Assembly: GCA_947498935.1 (NCBI GenBank)
Contig: CANMMM010000016.1
Coordinates: 61,611-125,610, forward strand
Direction: 5' to 3'
DNA length: 64,000 bases
Origin: an uncultured Aquimarina sp.
Lineage (GTDB): Bacteria > Bacteroidota > Bacteroidia > Flavobacteriales > Flavobacteriaceae
Shown piece by piece: positions 27,440 through 37,194 of this stretch. The position numbers were made by a program, and so were the translations under genes. The notes under the pieces were generated by a model. That model ran no database searches. It saw only the letters and a program-made list of their open reading frames with translations, and had not been told where the DNA came from. How positions within the stretch are numbered: the first letter of the stretch is position 1; the number at the start of each line of letters is the position of its first letter.

Positions 27440-28375
27440 ATGAAATTTCCACAACCGCATACCTTAGCACAGATTGCTACCATCATTTCATCCGAATACA
27501 TAGGAGCAGCAGATTTTCCAGTTACAGGAATGAATGAAATACATGTTGTTACAGCAGGTGATATTGTATTTGTAGATCACCCTAAGTATTATGATAAAGC
27601 CTTGGAGAGTGCTGCTACAATTATCTTGATTAATAAAAAAGTAGCATGTCCAGAAGGTAAAGCCTTGTTGATCTCAGAAGATCCTTTTAGAGATTTTAAT
27701 AAGCTCACAACATACTTTAAACCTTTTGAGAAAGCCACGAATACCATTGCAGCATCTACTACGATAGGAGAAAATACTGTGATACAGCCAGGTGCTTTTA
27801 TCGGTAATAATGTAGTAATAGGAGATCATTGTATGATTCATGCCAATGTTTCTATTTATGACGGTGCTGTGATAGGAGATCATGTTACGATTCATGCAGG
27901 AACTGTATTAGGTGGAGATGCTTTTTATTATAAGAAGCGTCCCGAAGGATTTGATCAATTACTATCCGGAGGAAATGTAGTGATAGAAGACCATGTACAT
28001 CTAGGAGCATTATGTACGATCGATAGAGGAGTTACAGGTGCCACCACGATCCGTAAAGGAACTAAAATAGATAACCAAGTACATATAGGACATGATACCG
28101 TAATTGGAGAAAAATGCCTGATCGCCTCTCAGGTAGGAATTGCAGGTTGTGTGATCATAGAAGATGAAGTAACCATTTGGGGACAAGTAGGTATTACCAG
28201 TGGTATTACCATCGGTACAAAAGCTATTATTTCTGCACAATCAGGAATCAGTAAATCCTTAGAAGGTCATAAAAGTTATTTCGGAACTCCCGCAGATGAT
28301 TTTAGGAAGAAGTATAAAGAAATCGCTGCTATCAGACAAATTCCAGAAATAATAGAAAAACTAAAAGATAAATAA
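27440..28375 (+). CDS. LpxD-like acyltransferase (second paralogue)
   Basis: A 311-residue homologue of LpxD with the same plan, a divergent N-terminal domain (DIVFVDHPKYYDKALESAATIILIN) and a hexapeptide beta helix with the motif VHIGHDTVIGEKCLIASQVGIAG, which holds the equivalent of the catalytic His. It is shorter than the LpxD at 23.5 kb and lacks that protein's longer C-terminal helix. Its acyl donor and substrate are not known. It could add an alternative acyl chain to lipid A precursors or act on another UDP-sugar. Its position, just after lpxA and efp, supports an envelope role. Confidence 0.85.
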   Translation: MKFPQPHTLAQIATIISSEYIGAADFPVTGMNEIHVVTAGDIVFVDHPKYYDKALESAATIILINKKVACPEGKALLISEDPFRDFNKLTTYFKPFEKATNTIAASTTIGENTVIQPGAFIGNNVVIGDHCMIHANVSIYDGAVIGDHVTIHAGTVLGGDAFYYKKRPEGFDQLLSGGNVVIEDHVHLGALCTIDRGVTGATTIRKGTKIDNQVHIGHDTVIGEKCLIASQVGIAGCVIIEDEVTIWGQVGITSGITIGTKAIISAQSGISKSLEGHKSYFGTPADDFRKKYKEIAAIRQIPEIIEKLKDK

Positions 28376-28529
28376 TTTGTGCTTACTCTTTTGGGTGGAT
28401 TACTAAGGATGAAAATAAGCGCTAGATAGTGTTGTATATAGAATTAGCAATGCTATCAGGTGATTAACGATAAATACATAAATTAAAAATATTTTTTTCA
28501 TTTTCATTTTAACTACGTTTTCAAAAGCG

Positions 28530-28537
28530 TACTTTTG
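28530..28537 (+). promoter_or_regulatory. Candidate sucD promoter -7 element (TACTTTTG)
   Basis: TACTTTTG matches TAnnTTTG and lies 29 bases before the sucD ATG, within a ~190-base gap, indicating independent transcription. Confidence 0.55.
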
Positions 28538-28566
28538 GGAAAGAAAAATAAAAAAATCATAACGCA

Positions 28567-29448
28567 ATGAGTGTTTTAGTAAATAAAGATTCTAAAATTA
28601 TAGTTCAAGGATTTACTGGTAGCGAAGGTACTTTTCACGCAGGTCAGATGATTGAGTACGGAACAAATGTAGTGGGAGGAGTAACTCCAGGAAAAGGAGG
28701 GCAAACCCATCTAGATAAACCTGTATTCAATACTGTACAAGAAGCAGTAGAAAAAGTAGGAGCAGATACTACCATTATTTTTGTACCACCAGCATTTGCA
28801 GCTGATGCTATCATGGAAGCAGCTGATGCAGGTATCAAAGTAATCATTGCTATTACAGAAGGAATCCCTGTTGCAGATATGATTAAAGCAGCTGATTATA
28901 TAAAGGATAAAGACTGTAGACTGATCGGACCAAACTGTCCTGGAATCATTACGCCAGGAGAAGCAAAAGTAGGGATCATGCCTGGTTTTGTTTTCAAAAA
29001 AGGAAACGTAGGTATTGTATCTAAATCAGGAACGTTAACCTATGAAGCTGCAGACCAAGTAGTAAAACAAGGATTAGGAATCACTACTGCTATTGGTATC
29101 GGAGGAGATCCTATTATCGGAACTACAACTAAAGAAGCTGTAGAATTATTAATTAATGATCCAGAGACAAGCTGTGTAGTAATGATTGGAGAAATCGGAG
29201 GACAGCTAGAAGCAGACGCTGCAAAGTGGATCAAAGAAAGCGGAACTTCTAAGCCAGTTGTAGGATTTATAGCAGGTGAGACAGCTCCAGCAGGTCGTAC
29301 TATGGGGCATGCAGGTGCTATTGTAGGAGGTAGTGAAGATACAGCAGCAGCTAAGAAAGCGATCATGAGAGAATGTGGTATCCATGTAGTAGATTCTCCA
29401 GCTGAAATCGGTAAAAAAGTAGCAGAAGTACTTACATTAGTACACTAA
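28567..29448 (+). CDS. sucD: Succinate-CoA ligase, alpha subunit
   Basis: The alpha subunit of the TCA-cycle enzyme that converts succinyl-CoA to succinate with nucleoside triphosphate formation. The 293-residue protein has the CoA-binding N-terminus ([23 protein letters not shown]), [13 protein letters not shown], and the phosphohistidine loop GHAGAIVGG. The beta subunit gene sucC is not next to it. It has its own candidate promoter and a clear terminator. Confidence 0.96.
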   Translation: MSVLVNKDSKIIVQGFTGSEGTFHAGQMIEYGTNVVGGVTPGKGGQTHLDKPVFNTVQEAVEKVGADTTIIFVPPAFAADAIMEAADAGIKVIIAITEGIPVADMIKAADYIKDKDCRLIGPNCPGIITPGEAKVGIMPGFVFKKGNVGIVSKSGTLTYEAADQVVKQGLGITTAIGIGGDPIIGTTTKEAVELLINDPETSCVVMIGEIGGQLEADAAKWIKESGTSKPVVGFIAGETAPAGRTMGHAGAIVGGSEDTAAAKKAIMRECGIHVVDSPAEIGKKVAEVLTLVH

Positions 29449-29472
29449 GAGCTATATAATTATATCTTATCA

Positions 29473-29512
29473 AACACCTATTATACATTCATTGTGTAAT
29501 AGGTGTTTTTTT
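29473..29512 (+). terminator. Rho-independent terminator after sucD
   Basis: AACACCTATTA pairs with TAATAGGTGTT (11 bp, 13-base loop), followed by TTTTTT. It lies 24 bases past the stop. Confidence 0.85.
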
Positions 29513-29536
29513 ATGCACTGTTTTTATCTTTTATTA

Positions 29537-29623
29537 GGGCGTTCCCCAAGGGTCGGGCTATTCGCTACAATTCCTCGCACTCCTCACGTCGTACTGTGGG
29601 ATTTCCACTACTATCCCTAACGC
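29537..29623 (-). repeat. Dispersed ~88-bp element, copy 4 (variant a)
   Basis: Reverse orientation, beginning GGGCGTTCCCCAAGG on the plus strand. Read on the minus strand the core stem arms are GTAC and GTGC around GACGTGAGGA. It lies about 25 bases after the sucD terminator. The rest of the gap to 29862 holds nothing I can identify. Confidence 0.85.
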
Positions 29624-29862
29624 AAAGAAATGCGGTACTTCTTTAACACGCTATTTTAGGTACTTGTTACTCGTTTTTGTATGGGATAAAAGCCACTTTA
29701 ATAATAAGATAAGTGTTGTAATACACTTTAATTGTTAAAATATTCATAACTCATGTAACAAAAAAAGCGCAAAGAAGACTTATTTATGTAAACTTTCTTT
29801 AATTTAATAGATCAACTTTTAAACACGGTAAAACGTACAATCAATTAACTCCAAGTAACTAA

Positions 29863-32847
29863 ATGAAATTATTAAAATCACTTGTGCTATTAGGTATAGT
29901 GCTAGTATTCAGCAATTGTAATCAAGCTCCAGAAGATGCTAGTGATACAACCAATGCATTGACAGTAGAAACGCATACAGATGCAGCAGGTTTCTCATAC
30001 GAAACGGTCACTAACGATCCTACAGGATTACGTATGTATACATTAGATAACGGTCTAAAAGTGTACCTAGGTAAAAACGAAGAAGAACCCAAAATCCAAA
30101 CACTCATTGCTGTAAGAGCAGGATCTACCTATGATCCAGCAGACAATACAGGATTAGCGCACTACCTAGAGCATATGGTTTTTAAAGGTACTGATAAGAT
30201 CGGTACACAAGACTTTGAAAAAGAAAAAGTGTTACTGCAGCAAATCTCGGATCTATACGAGCAGCATAAAGCTGAAAAAGATGTAGCAAAGAAAAAAGAG
30301 CTTTATAAAAAAATAGATGAAGTATCACAAGAAGCATCAAAGCTATCCATTGCTAATGAATACGACAAGATGGTCAACTCATTAGGAGCAGAAGGTACCA
30401 ATGCATTTACGTCTAATGAGCAAACGGTGTATGTAAATAAAATACCTACTAATGAATTGGATAAGTGGCTTGCTGTAGAAAGTGAGCGTTTTAGTCAATT
30501 GGTATTACGCTTGTTTCATACAGAACTAGAAGCTGTATACGAGGAGTTTAATAGAGGGCAAGACAGTGACGGAAGAAAGCAATACTTCGCCGTGTTACAA
30601 GGTTTATTTCCTACACACCCTTATGGAACGCAATCTACAATTGGAGTGTCAGAGCATTTAAAAAATCCTTCAATGGAAGCGATTCATGCATATTTTGACA
30701 CCTATTATGTGCCTAATAATATGGCCGTTATTCTAGTAGGAGATATAGATTTTGATGCTACAATTAAAAAAGTAAACGATACTTTTGGTGGATATAAGAA
30801 AAAAGAAGTAACACACCCTACCTTCGAGAAGCTACCCCCTTTAACCGCTCCTGTAAAAAAAGAAGTATACGGGCCTACAGCAGAATCTGTATTCGTAGCG
30901 TTTAGGACTGGAGGAAAAGGAACAGAAGACGAAGTTATGGTTACGCTGATTGATTATATGCTAGCTAATTCTCAAGCTGGACTTATAGATCTAAATCTCA
31001 ACCAAAAGCAATTAGTACAAAACGCATCTTCTTACAGTAATTTTGATAATGACTATGGATTTCACTTATTGTACGGAACTCCCAAGGCAGACCAAACATT
31101 AGATGAAGTAAAAGAGCTATTAGTAGCACAACTAGAAAAAATCAAAAAAGGAGAGTTTGAAGACTGGTTATTAGATGCAGTGGTCAATGACCTTAGATTT
31201 TCTAAAATACAGCAATATGAAAATGCTACTTCTACAGCATATGCCTATTTAGATGCTTTTATTGGTTTTCAGGATTGGAAAAACCGTTTAGAAATGCTAG
31301 ATAAGATGAAAAAAATTACGAAACAACAAATCATCGATTTCGCTAATACTACATATGCGAATAACTATGTAGCAGTACATAAAATAAAAGGAGAGGATAA
31401 AAATATTGTAAAAGTAGAAAATCCAGACATTACTCCTGTAGCATTAAATAGAGACAAAGAGTCTGAGTTTTTGAAACATTTCAATACCATAGAAAGTACT
31501 TCATTAACACCTAAATATGTAGATTATAAAGCAGCAATTCATGAAAGTATCACTAAAAATGGCTTACCAATTGCTCATGTAGAAAATCCAAATAATGATA
31601 TTTTCGACTTAGACATTATTTTTGATATGGGAAGAGACCATGACAAAAAAATGAGTTTAGCTGCTGGGTATTTAGATTATTTAGGAACAGAAAAGTATAC
31701 TCCTGAACAATTAAAACAAGAATTTTATAAAATCGGAGTAAGCTATAACGTATTTACAACAGATGATAAGACATACGTAAGAATTTCTGGTTTAAAAGAA
31801 AATCTAGATGCGGGATTAGCGCTGCTAGAAGAGTTATGGAATAACGCAGTACCAAATCAAGAAACATATGTAAAATACGTAGACAAAATCTTAAAAGGCA
31901 GAGTAGATTCGAAAACCAGAAAAGGAAATATTTTTTGGAATGGCTTGGCTAATTATGCTAAGTATGGAGAAAACTCTAGATTGCGTAATATTTTTTCAGC
32001 CTCGGAATTACTAGCGATCAATCCGCAAGAGTTAGTTACTAAAATAAAAGAATTACGTAATTATAAGCACCGTGCTTTCTATTATGGAAAAGACCTACCG
32101 TCTGCCATAGCATCGTTAGATACACATCATATCGTAAATAAAGAACTTACAGCGTATCCAGAAAAAACTGCTTATCTAGAAAAAGAAACAGGAGGTAATG
32201 TATACTTTGTAGATTACGACATGGTACAAAGCGAAATAGCTTTTATCGCCAAAGGATCTCTATTTGATGTTGATAAAATGGCAGCTTCAAGATTGTTTAA
32301 TACGTATTTTGGGAGTGGCCTATCTTCGATTGTATTCCAAGAAATCCGCGAGTCTAAATCATTAGCCTATTCAGCATTTTCTAGTTACCAAAATGCTAGT
32401 GAAACAGGTAAATCTAATTATGTAACAGCATATGTAGGTACACAAGCCAATAAGCTACCGCAAGCGGTTGATGCCATGATGGAATTAATGACTACAATGC
32501 CAGAAGCAGAAGAACAGTTTAATCAGGCAAAAGAAGCTACATTAAAGAAAATAGCTGCGCAACGTATTACTAAATCAAATATATTCTGGAGCTACGAAAG
32601 ACTAAAGAAAAAAGGAATAACTAATGATTATAGAGAAGCTATGTATGCAGCGATCCAAAAAATGACATTAGAAGATTTAAAAAACTTCTTTAATGAAAAT
32701 ATAAAAGGAGAGCACTACAATGTGTTAGTCATTGGAAATAAAAAAGAAGTAGATATGAAAGCATTATCCAAGTTAGGTAAAGTACAAGAAATGGATGTTG
32801 ATTATCTATTTAACTATGAGAAAGATAAGGAAGATATTAAATTGTAA
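29863..32847 (+). CDS. M16 family metallopeptidase, lipoprotein
   Basis: A 994-residue two-domain insulinase-family zinc protease with a lipoprotein signal (LVFSNC, Cys19), so probably in the periplasm or on the outer membrane. The active site is the inverted motif HYLEH (His100, Glu103, His104), with the distal Glu ligand in ELEAVYEEFNRG. The C-terminal half (from ~560) repeats the M16 fold without an HxxEH motif and contains the family segment ESKSLAYSAFSSYQN. Likely a peptide-degrading enzyme; the substrate is not known. Monocistronic with a terminator. Confidence 0.92.
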   Translation: MKLLKSLVLLGIVLVFSNCNQAPEDASDTTNALTVETHTDAAGFSYETVTNDPTGLRMYTLDNGLKVYLGKNEEEPKIQTLIAVRAGSTYDPADNTGLAHYLEHMVFKGTDKIGTQDFEKEKVLLQQISDLYEQHKAEKDVAKKKELYKKIDEVSQEASKLSIANEYDKMVNSLGAEGTNAFTSNEQTVYVNKIPTNELDKWLAVESERFSQLVLRLFHTELEAVYEEFNRGQDSDGRKQYFAVLQGLFPTHPYGTQSTIGVSEHLKNPSMEAIHAYFDTYYVPNNMAVILVGDIDFDATIKKVNDTFGGYKKKEVTHPTFEKLPPLTAPVKKEVYGPTAESVFVAFRTGGKGTEDEVMVTLIDYMLANSQAGLIDLNLNQKQLVQNASSYSNFDNDYGFHLLYGTPKADQTLDEVKELLVAQLEKIKKGEFEDWLLDAVVNDLRFSKIQQYENATSTAYAYLDAFIGFQDWKNRLEMLDKMKKITKQQIIDFANTTYANNYVAVHKIKGEDKNIVKVENPDITPVALNRDKESEFLKHFNTIESTSLTPKYVDYKAAIHESITKNGLPIAHVENPNNDIFDLDIIFDMGRDHDKKMSLAAGYLDYLGTEKYTPEQLKQEFYKIGVSYNVFTTDDKTYVRISGLKENLDAGLALLEELWNNAVPNQETYVKYVDKILKGRVDSKTRKGNIFWNGLANYAKYGENSRLRNIFSASELLAINPQELVTKIKELRNYKHRAFYYGKDLPSAIASLDTHHIVNKELTAYPEKTAYLEKETGGNVYFVDYDMVQSEIAFIAKGSLFDVDKMAASRLFNTYFGSGLSSIVFQEIRESKSLAYSAFSSYQNASETGKSNYVTAYVGTQANKLPQAVDAMMELMTTMPEAEEQFNQAKEATLKKIAAQRITKSNIFWSYERLKKKGITNDYREAMYAAIQKMTLEDLKNFFNENIKGEHYNVLVIGNKKEVDMKALSKLGKVQEMDVDYLFNYEKDKEDIKL

Positions 32848-32875
32848 TTACTAAAAAATATTTTCAAATAATAGT

Positions 32876-32909
32876 AAACCCTGTGAGAAATCACAGGGTT
32901 TGTTGTTGT
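32876..32909 (+). terminator. Rho-independent terminator after M16 peptidase gene
   Basis: AAACCCTGTGA pairs perfectly with TCACAGGGTTT (11 bp, GAAA tetraloop), followed by a T-rich tract. It lies 28 bases past the stop. Confidence 0.88.
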
Positions 32910-33089
32910 ACACCTAGTAGTAATTCTTATATTTGAAACCATAAAAATAATAGCGTTTGTTTTAAGAGTGTGTACTCTATTAGTAATAGAAAAAATTATA
33001 GTGCATACTTTTAATTGCTTATATGATATTCAAGTAAGGGTATCAATAATTACCACATAGTGCAAACGCTACAAAATAGATACAACCTA

Positions 33090-33836
33090 ATGAATCTCTT
33101 ACAAGGTAAAACAGCTATTATCACAGGGGCTACTCGTGGTATTGGTAAAGGAATCGCAGAAATTTTTGCAAAAAATGGTGCGAACGTAGCATTTACATAC
33201 AGTTCTTCTGTAGCAGCGGCAAATACATTAGAAAAAGAATTAAATGAGCTAGGTGTTCAAGCAAAAGCATACCAAAGTAATGCGGCAAGTTTTGAGCAAG
33301 CAGAACAATTGGTAAAAGATGTCTTAGAAACATTTGGAGCCATAGATATCTTGGTCAATAATGCAGGGATCACCAAAGATAATTTGTTGATGCGTATGGG
33401 AGAAGAAGACTTTGATACGGTTATTGAGGTAAACTTAAAAAGTGTTTTTAACATGACTAAAGCTGTACAGCGTACCATGCTAAAACAGCGAAAGGGAAGT
33501 ATTATTAACATGAGTTCTGTCGTAGGAGTAAAAGGAAATGCAGGGCAAGCTAATTATGCAGCATCAAAAGCTGGTATTATTGGTTTCTCAAAATCAGTAG
33601 CATTAGAATTAGGGTCTAGGAATATTAGAAGCAATGTCATTGCGCCTGGTTTCATAGAAACCGAAATGACAGGGAAATTAGACGAAAAAGTGGTAGATGA
33701 GTGGAGAAAATCAATTCCTTTAAAAAGAGGAGGATCTCCAGAAGACGTAGCGAATGCCTGCTTATTTTTAGCTAGTGATTTGAGTGCTTATGTAACAGGT
33801 CAGGTGATAAACGTAGATGGAGGGATGCTTACTTAA
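33090..33836 (+). CDS. fabG: 3-oxoacyl-ACP reductase FabG
   Basis: NADPH-dependent reduction of 3-oxoacyl-ACP in fatty acid elongation. I start at ATG 33090 (MNLLQGKTAIITGATRGIG), giving the typical 248 residues; the ORF-track GTG at 33060 adds ten unrelated residues. The short-chain dehydrogenase signatures are intact: nucleotide loop GATRGIG (13-19), NNAG (90-93), Ser in NMSSVVG, and Tyr156/Lys160 in YAASK. The C-terminal VTGQVINVDGGM is typical of FabG. It stands alone here; no other fab gene is adjacent. Confidence 0.92.
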   Translation: MNLLQGKTAIITGATRGIGKGIAEIFAKNGANVAFTYSSSVAAANTLEKELNELGVQAKAYQSNAASFEQAEQLVKDVLETFGAIDILVNNAGITKDNLLMRMGEEDFDTVIEVNLKSVFNMTKAVQRTMLKQRKGSIINMSSVVGVKGNAGQANYAASKAGIIGFSKSVALELGSRNIRSNVIAPGFIETEMTGKLDEKVVDEWRKSIPLKRGGSPEDVANACLFLASDLSAYVTGQVINVDGGMLT

Positions 33837-33981
33837 AAAAAAGTATCATGATATTTGTGGTAAATCAAGAGAAAGCATTGTATTTATAAGAAAAAGTCTG
33901 TTTTTTTAGAGGTAAAGTCTGTATATTTCATTTTTAGAACACAGTCATTTAGATATAAAACAAGTATACGCTAATTTTAGA

Positions 33982-36015
33982 ATGCAACTACAAGACATCG
34001 GATTTATAATAGCATCAGTAATTATAGCAATTATCGTAGCGCTATTTCATTATATGTACAAAGCAAAGAGCAAAAAAAGTGGTATCACTTTGTTCTTTGC
34101 TTTTTTACGTTTTTTAAGTGTTTTTTTATTGTTAGTATTGCTTGTCAATCCTACATTCAAAAAGCACACATATTATACAGAAAAACCAAGCTTAGTGATC
34201 GCTGTAGATAATTCTGCATCTATACAGCACCTCAATCAAAGTAATAAAGCCAAAGAACTATTAGCAGCAATAGTAAATCATAAAGAATTACAAAATCGTT
34301 TTAAGGTAGATTACTATTCCTTTTCAGATCGGTTGGTAGATTCCCTGACTACTCGTTTTGATCAAAAACAAACCAATATTGCAAATGCACTAGAAGAGCT
34401 AGATCAGATTTATAAAAACACGACAGCACCTATTGTATTACTTACAGATGGTAATCAAACATATGGGAAAGAGTATCAGTTTAAAAATACTACGTACAAA
34501 CAACAGATTTTTCCAATAGTGGTAGGGGATACAATGCGTATCACAGATACTAAAATAGAGCAACTAAACGTAAATCGGTATGCATATTTAAAAAATAAAT
34601 TTCCTGTAGAGGCTATTCTCACATACACAGGTACTGAGGCTGTAGATACTAAATTTCTTATACGATCAGGATCAAAAGTATTACATTCTCAGACTCTTTC
34701 TTTATCGAAGGAAAATAGTTCAAAAATTATCACTGTACATTTACCTGCAGATGCGGCAGGAGTGCAGCAATTTTCGGCTCAATTAGTACCTATTAAAGAA
34801 GAACAAAATACGATTAATAATCTACAGAGTTTTGCAGTAGAGGTTATTGACCAAAAAACAAATGTTGTGTTAATTAGTGATATATCACATCCAGATTTAG
34901 GAGCAATAAAAAATAGTATACAGCATAATGAAAGAAGAAGTGTAGTCATTAAAAAACCATCAAAAATTAATGGATTTGATGATTATCAATTGGTTATATT
35001 ATATCAGCCAACATCTAATTTTAGAGGAGTATATGCGGAACTACTTAAATCTAAAAAGAATTACCTTACTATTACTGGAGCCAAGACTGATTGGAGTTTT
35101 TTAAATGGTGTGCAACAAAATTATGCACAAGAACGAACTAGGCAGTCAGAATACTACTTACCTATATATAATCCTAATTATACTACTTTTCTAACAGAAA
35201 ATATAGGTTTTGAGGATTTTCCACCATTAGTTGGAGCTTTTGGAGAAACGACGGTTAAAGCTGCTAGTGATGTATTGTTGTATAAACGTATTGGAGCTAT
35301 TGAAACAAAAGACCCATTAGCGTTTACAATCGAAAACGAAGGTCAGAGAGAAGGGGTGTTATTGGGAGAAGGTATTTGGCGATGGAGAGCTCATAGCTAT
35401 CTAGCTTCTAAAAACTTTGATACGTTTGATGATTTTTTAGGGAAGATTGTTCAATATCTAGCATCTACAAAAAAGAAAAGTAGATTAACCACTTCGGCAG
35501 CCTCATTTTATTATGGTAATGCTAGTATAAAGATCAAAGCGGCTTATTTTACCAAAAACTATGAATTTGACAGAAGAGGAAATTTACAAATCGCAGTAAA
35601 GAATAAAAAAACAGGAGCTGTACAACAAATCCCAATGTTGCTAAAAAATAATACGTATGAATCGGATATCACTAATTTAGCATCTGGAGATTATGAATAT
35701 ACTGTAACTGTACAAGGAGAGAATATAGCCAAATCAGGAGTTTTTGCAATATTGGATTATGATGTAGAACAACAATTGTTAAATGCAGATGTAACAAAAC
35801 TAAAGCAATTAGCGACTCATACAGAAGGGAGCGCTTATTTTGTAGATCAATCCAATCAATTGATCAATGATTTGATAGCAGATCAGCGTTATCTTCCTGT
35901 GCAAAAACGCAGAGAAAGTATCGTATCATTGATTGATTGGAAATATCTCTTAGCGATCATCATTCTAGTATTGGCAATAGAATGGTTTATCAGAAAATAT
36001 AAAGGACTTATTTAA
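33982..36015 (+). CDS. Membrane-anchored vWA-domain-like protein
   Basis: A 677-residue membrane protein with two N-terminal helices (~7-25 and ~36-56), a vWA-like domain beginning at SLVIAVDNSAS (residues 70-80, DxSxS metal site Asp76/Ser78/Ser80) with the later LLTDGNQTYG, a large extracytoplasmic region, and a C-terminal helix (YLLAIIILVLAIEWFI) followed by a short basic tail. The architecture resembles Bacteroidota membrane proteins often predicted to act in envelope stress or aerotolerance-like assemblies; that role is inference. It lies 16 bases before a prohibitin-like gene, probably in one operon. Confidence 0.82.
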   Translation: MQLQDIGFIIASVIIAIIVALFHYMYKAKSKKSGITLFFAFLRFLSVFLLLVLLVNPTFKKHTYYTEKPSLVIAVDNSASIQHLNQSNKAKELLAAIVNHKELQNRFKVDYYSFSDRLVDSLTTRFDQKQTNIANALEELDQIYKNTTAPIVLLTDGNQTYGKEYQFKNTTYKQQIFPIVVGDTMRITDTKIEQLNVNRYAYLKNKFPVEAILTYTGTEAVDTKFLIRSGSKVLHSQTLSLSKENSSKIITVHLPADAAGVQQFSAQLVPIKEEQNTINNLQSFAVEVIDQKTNVVLISDISHPDLGAIKNSIQHNERRSVVIKKPSKINGFDDYQLVILYQPTSNFRGVYAELLKSKKNYLTITGAKTDWSFLNGVQQNYAQERTRQSEYYLPIYNPNYTTFLTENIGFEDFPPLVGAFGETTVKAASDVLLYKRIGAIETKDPLAFTIENEGQREGVLLGEGIWRWRAHSYLASKNFDTFDDFLGKIVQYLASTKKKSRLTTSAASFYYGNASIKIKAAYFTKNYEFDRRGNLQIAVKNKKTGAVQQIPMLLKNNTYESDITNLASGDYEYTVTVQGENIAKSGVFAILDYDVEQQLLNADVTKLKQLATHTEGSAYFVDQSNQLINDLIADQRYLPVQKRRESIVSLIDWKYLLAIIILVLAIEWFIRKYKGLI

Positions 36016-36031
36016 AAATTAAACACTTATT

Positions 36032-36847
36032 ATGGAAAAATTACCTAAAATTGGACTACCAATTCTTATTGTGATTGTGTTAGGAATTATTTTTATTTCT
36101 AAATCTACTGAAACCATCGGCTCGGGAGAAGCAGGTGTACTTTATAAAACATTTGGAGGGGGAGTGGTCACTGATCAACCACCACTTGGAGAGGGGTTTC
36201 ATCTAGTAGCTCCTTGGAATAAAGTAATTGTATACGAAGTAAGACAACAAGAAGTCTTCGAAAAAATGCAGGTACTATCTTCTAATGGGTTAGAGATTAA
36301 ATTAGATGCTTCTGCTTGGTTTCAGCCAGAGTATACTAAGTTAGGTCTACTACACCAGCAAAAAGGAGAAAACTATGTACAACGAGTATTATTACCTACT
36401 ATACGATCTGCAGCGCGTAGTGTAGTGGGAAGATATACGCCAGAGCAATTGTATTCTAGTAAAAGAGATGCTATACAAAAAGAGATTTACGAAGAAACTA
36501 AAAAAATTGTGGGTAATCAATACATTCAATTAAATGAAGTATTGGTACGAGATGTAACATTACCACCTACGATTAAAGAAGCGATCGAACGTAAGCTAAA
36601 ACAAGAGCAAGAGGCGTTAGAATATGAATTTAGACTAGCAAAAGCTAAGAAAGAAGCAGAAAGACAAAAGATTGATGCAGAAGGAAAAGCGGTAGCAAAT
36701 CAAATTCTTAGTGCTTCATTAACAGATAAAATACTAAAAGAAAAAGGAATTGAAGCTACATTAGAATTGTCAAAATCCCCTAATACAAAAGTAGTAATCG
36801 TAGGATCAGGAAAAGATGGAATGCCATTGATTCTTGGAAATCAGTAA
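36032..36847 (+). CDS. Prohibitin/SPFH-domain membrane protein
   Basis: A 271-residue protein with one N-terminal membrane helix (~8-24), an SPFH domain (GEAGVLYKTFGGGVVTDQPPLGEGFHLVAPW), and a C-terminal coiled-coil helix rich in Glu, Lys and Ala (EYEFRLAKAKKEAERQKIDAEGKA). It is closest in layout to prohibitins and HflK/HflC, which form ring-like membrane scaffolds, often around FtsH. It is coupled to the vWA-like gene (16-base gap). The terminator downstream is separated from the stop by a MITE-like insertion. Confidence 0.9.
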   Translation: MEKLPKIGLPILIVIVLGIIFISKSTETIGSGEAGVLYKTFGGGVVTDQPPLGEGFHLVAPWNKVIVYEVRQQEVFEKMQVLSSNGLEIKLDASAWFQPEYTKLGLLHQQKGENYVQRVLLPTIRSAARSVVGRYTPEQLYSSKRDAIQKEIYEETKKIVGNQYIQLNEVLVRDVTLPPTIKEAIERKLKQEQEALEYEFRLAKAKKEAERQKIDAEGKAVANQILSASLTDKILKEKGIEATLELSKSPNTKVVIVGSGKDGMPLILGNQ

Positions 36848-36885
36848 TCTCTGTATTTCTGATTGAATACTGATTTTAATTTTAC

Positions 36886-37046
36886 GAACTCATCTTGACT
36901 TTTTCTTTTTCCTAAAAAATGCCTGAAATTTACCTGTATTTCGTTACTTTTTTTGTTCGTAGCGCTGCTATGAATTTCAAAAAGTGCCTTATTCAGCCAA
37001 ATTTCCTCTCATTTTCGGTTAAAAACAAAAAGTCAAGATGAAGTTC
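36886..37046. mobile_element. MITE-like element, copy B (~161 bp)
   Basis: Bounded by GAACTCATCTTGACTTTT and AAAGTCAAGATGAAGTTC, a near-perfect terminal inverted repeat with one inserted A. Same orientation as copy A. It lies between the prohibitin-like gene and the hairpin that is probably its terminator. Confidence 0.85.
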
Positions 37047-37053
37047 TACAAGA

Positions 37054-37078
37054 GGCACCTGTATCAGGTGTCTTTTTG
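37054..37078 (+). terminator. Hairpin terminator downstream of prohibitin-like gene
   Basis: GGCACCTG pairs with CAGGTGTC (8 bp, one G-U), followed by TTTTTG. It is about 206 bases past the stop because the MITE-like copy B lies between. Confidence 0.7.
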
Positions 37079-37194
37079 TATGCCATATTCCAATTAAATA
37101 AAAGTTAAAAACTGTTTTATAGGGTAACATTTGTAGTGTTTGAACAATTACTAAGTATTGTTACATGAGTGCTACAATGAAACCTCAATACGTT

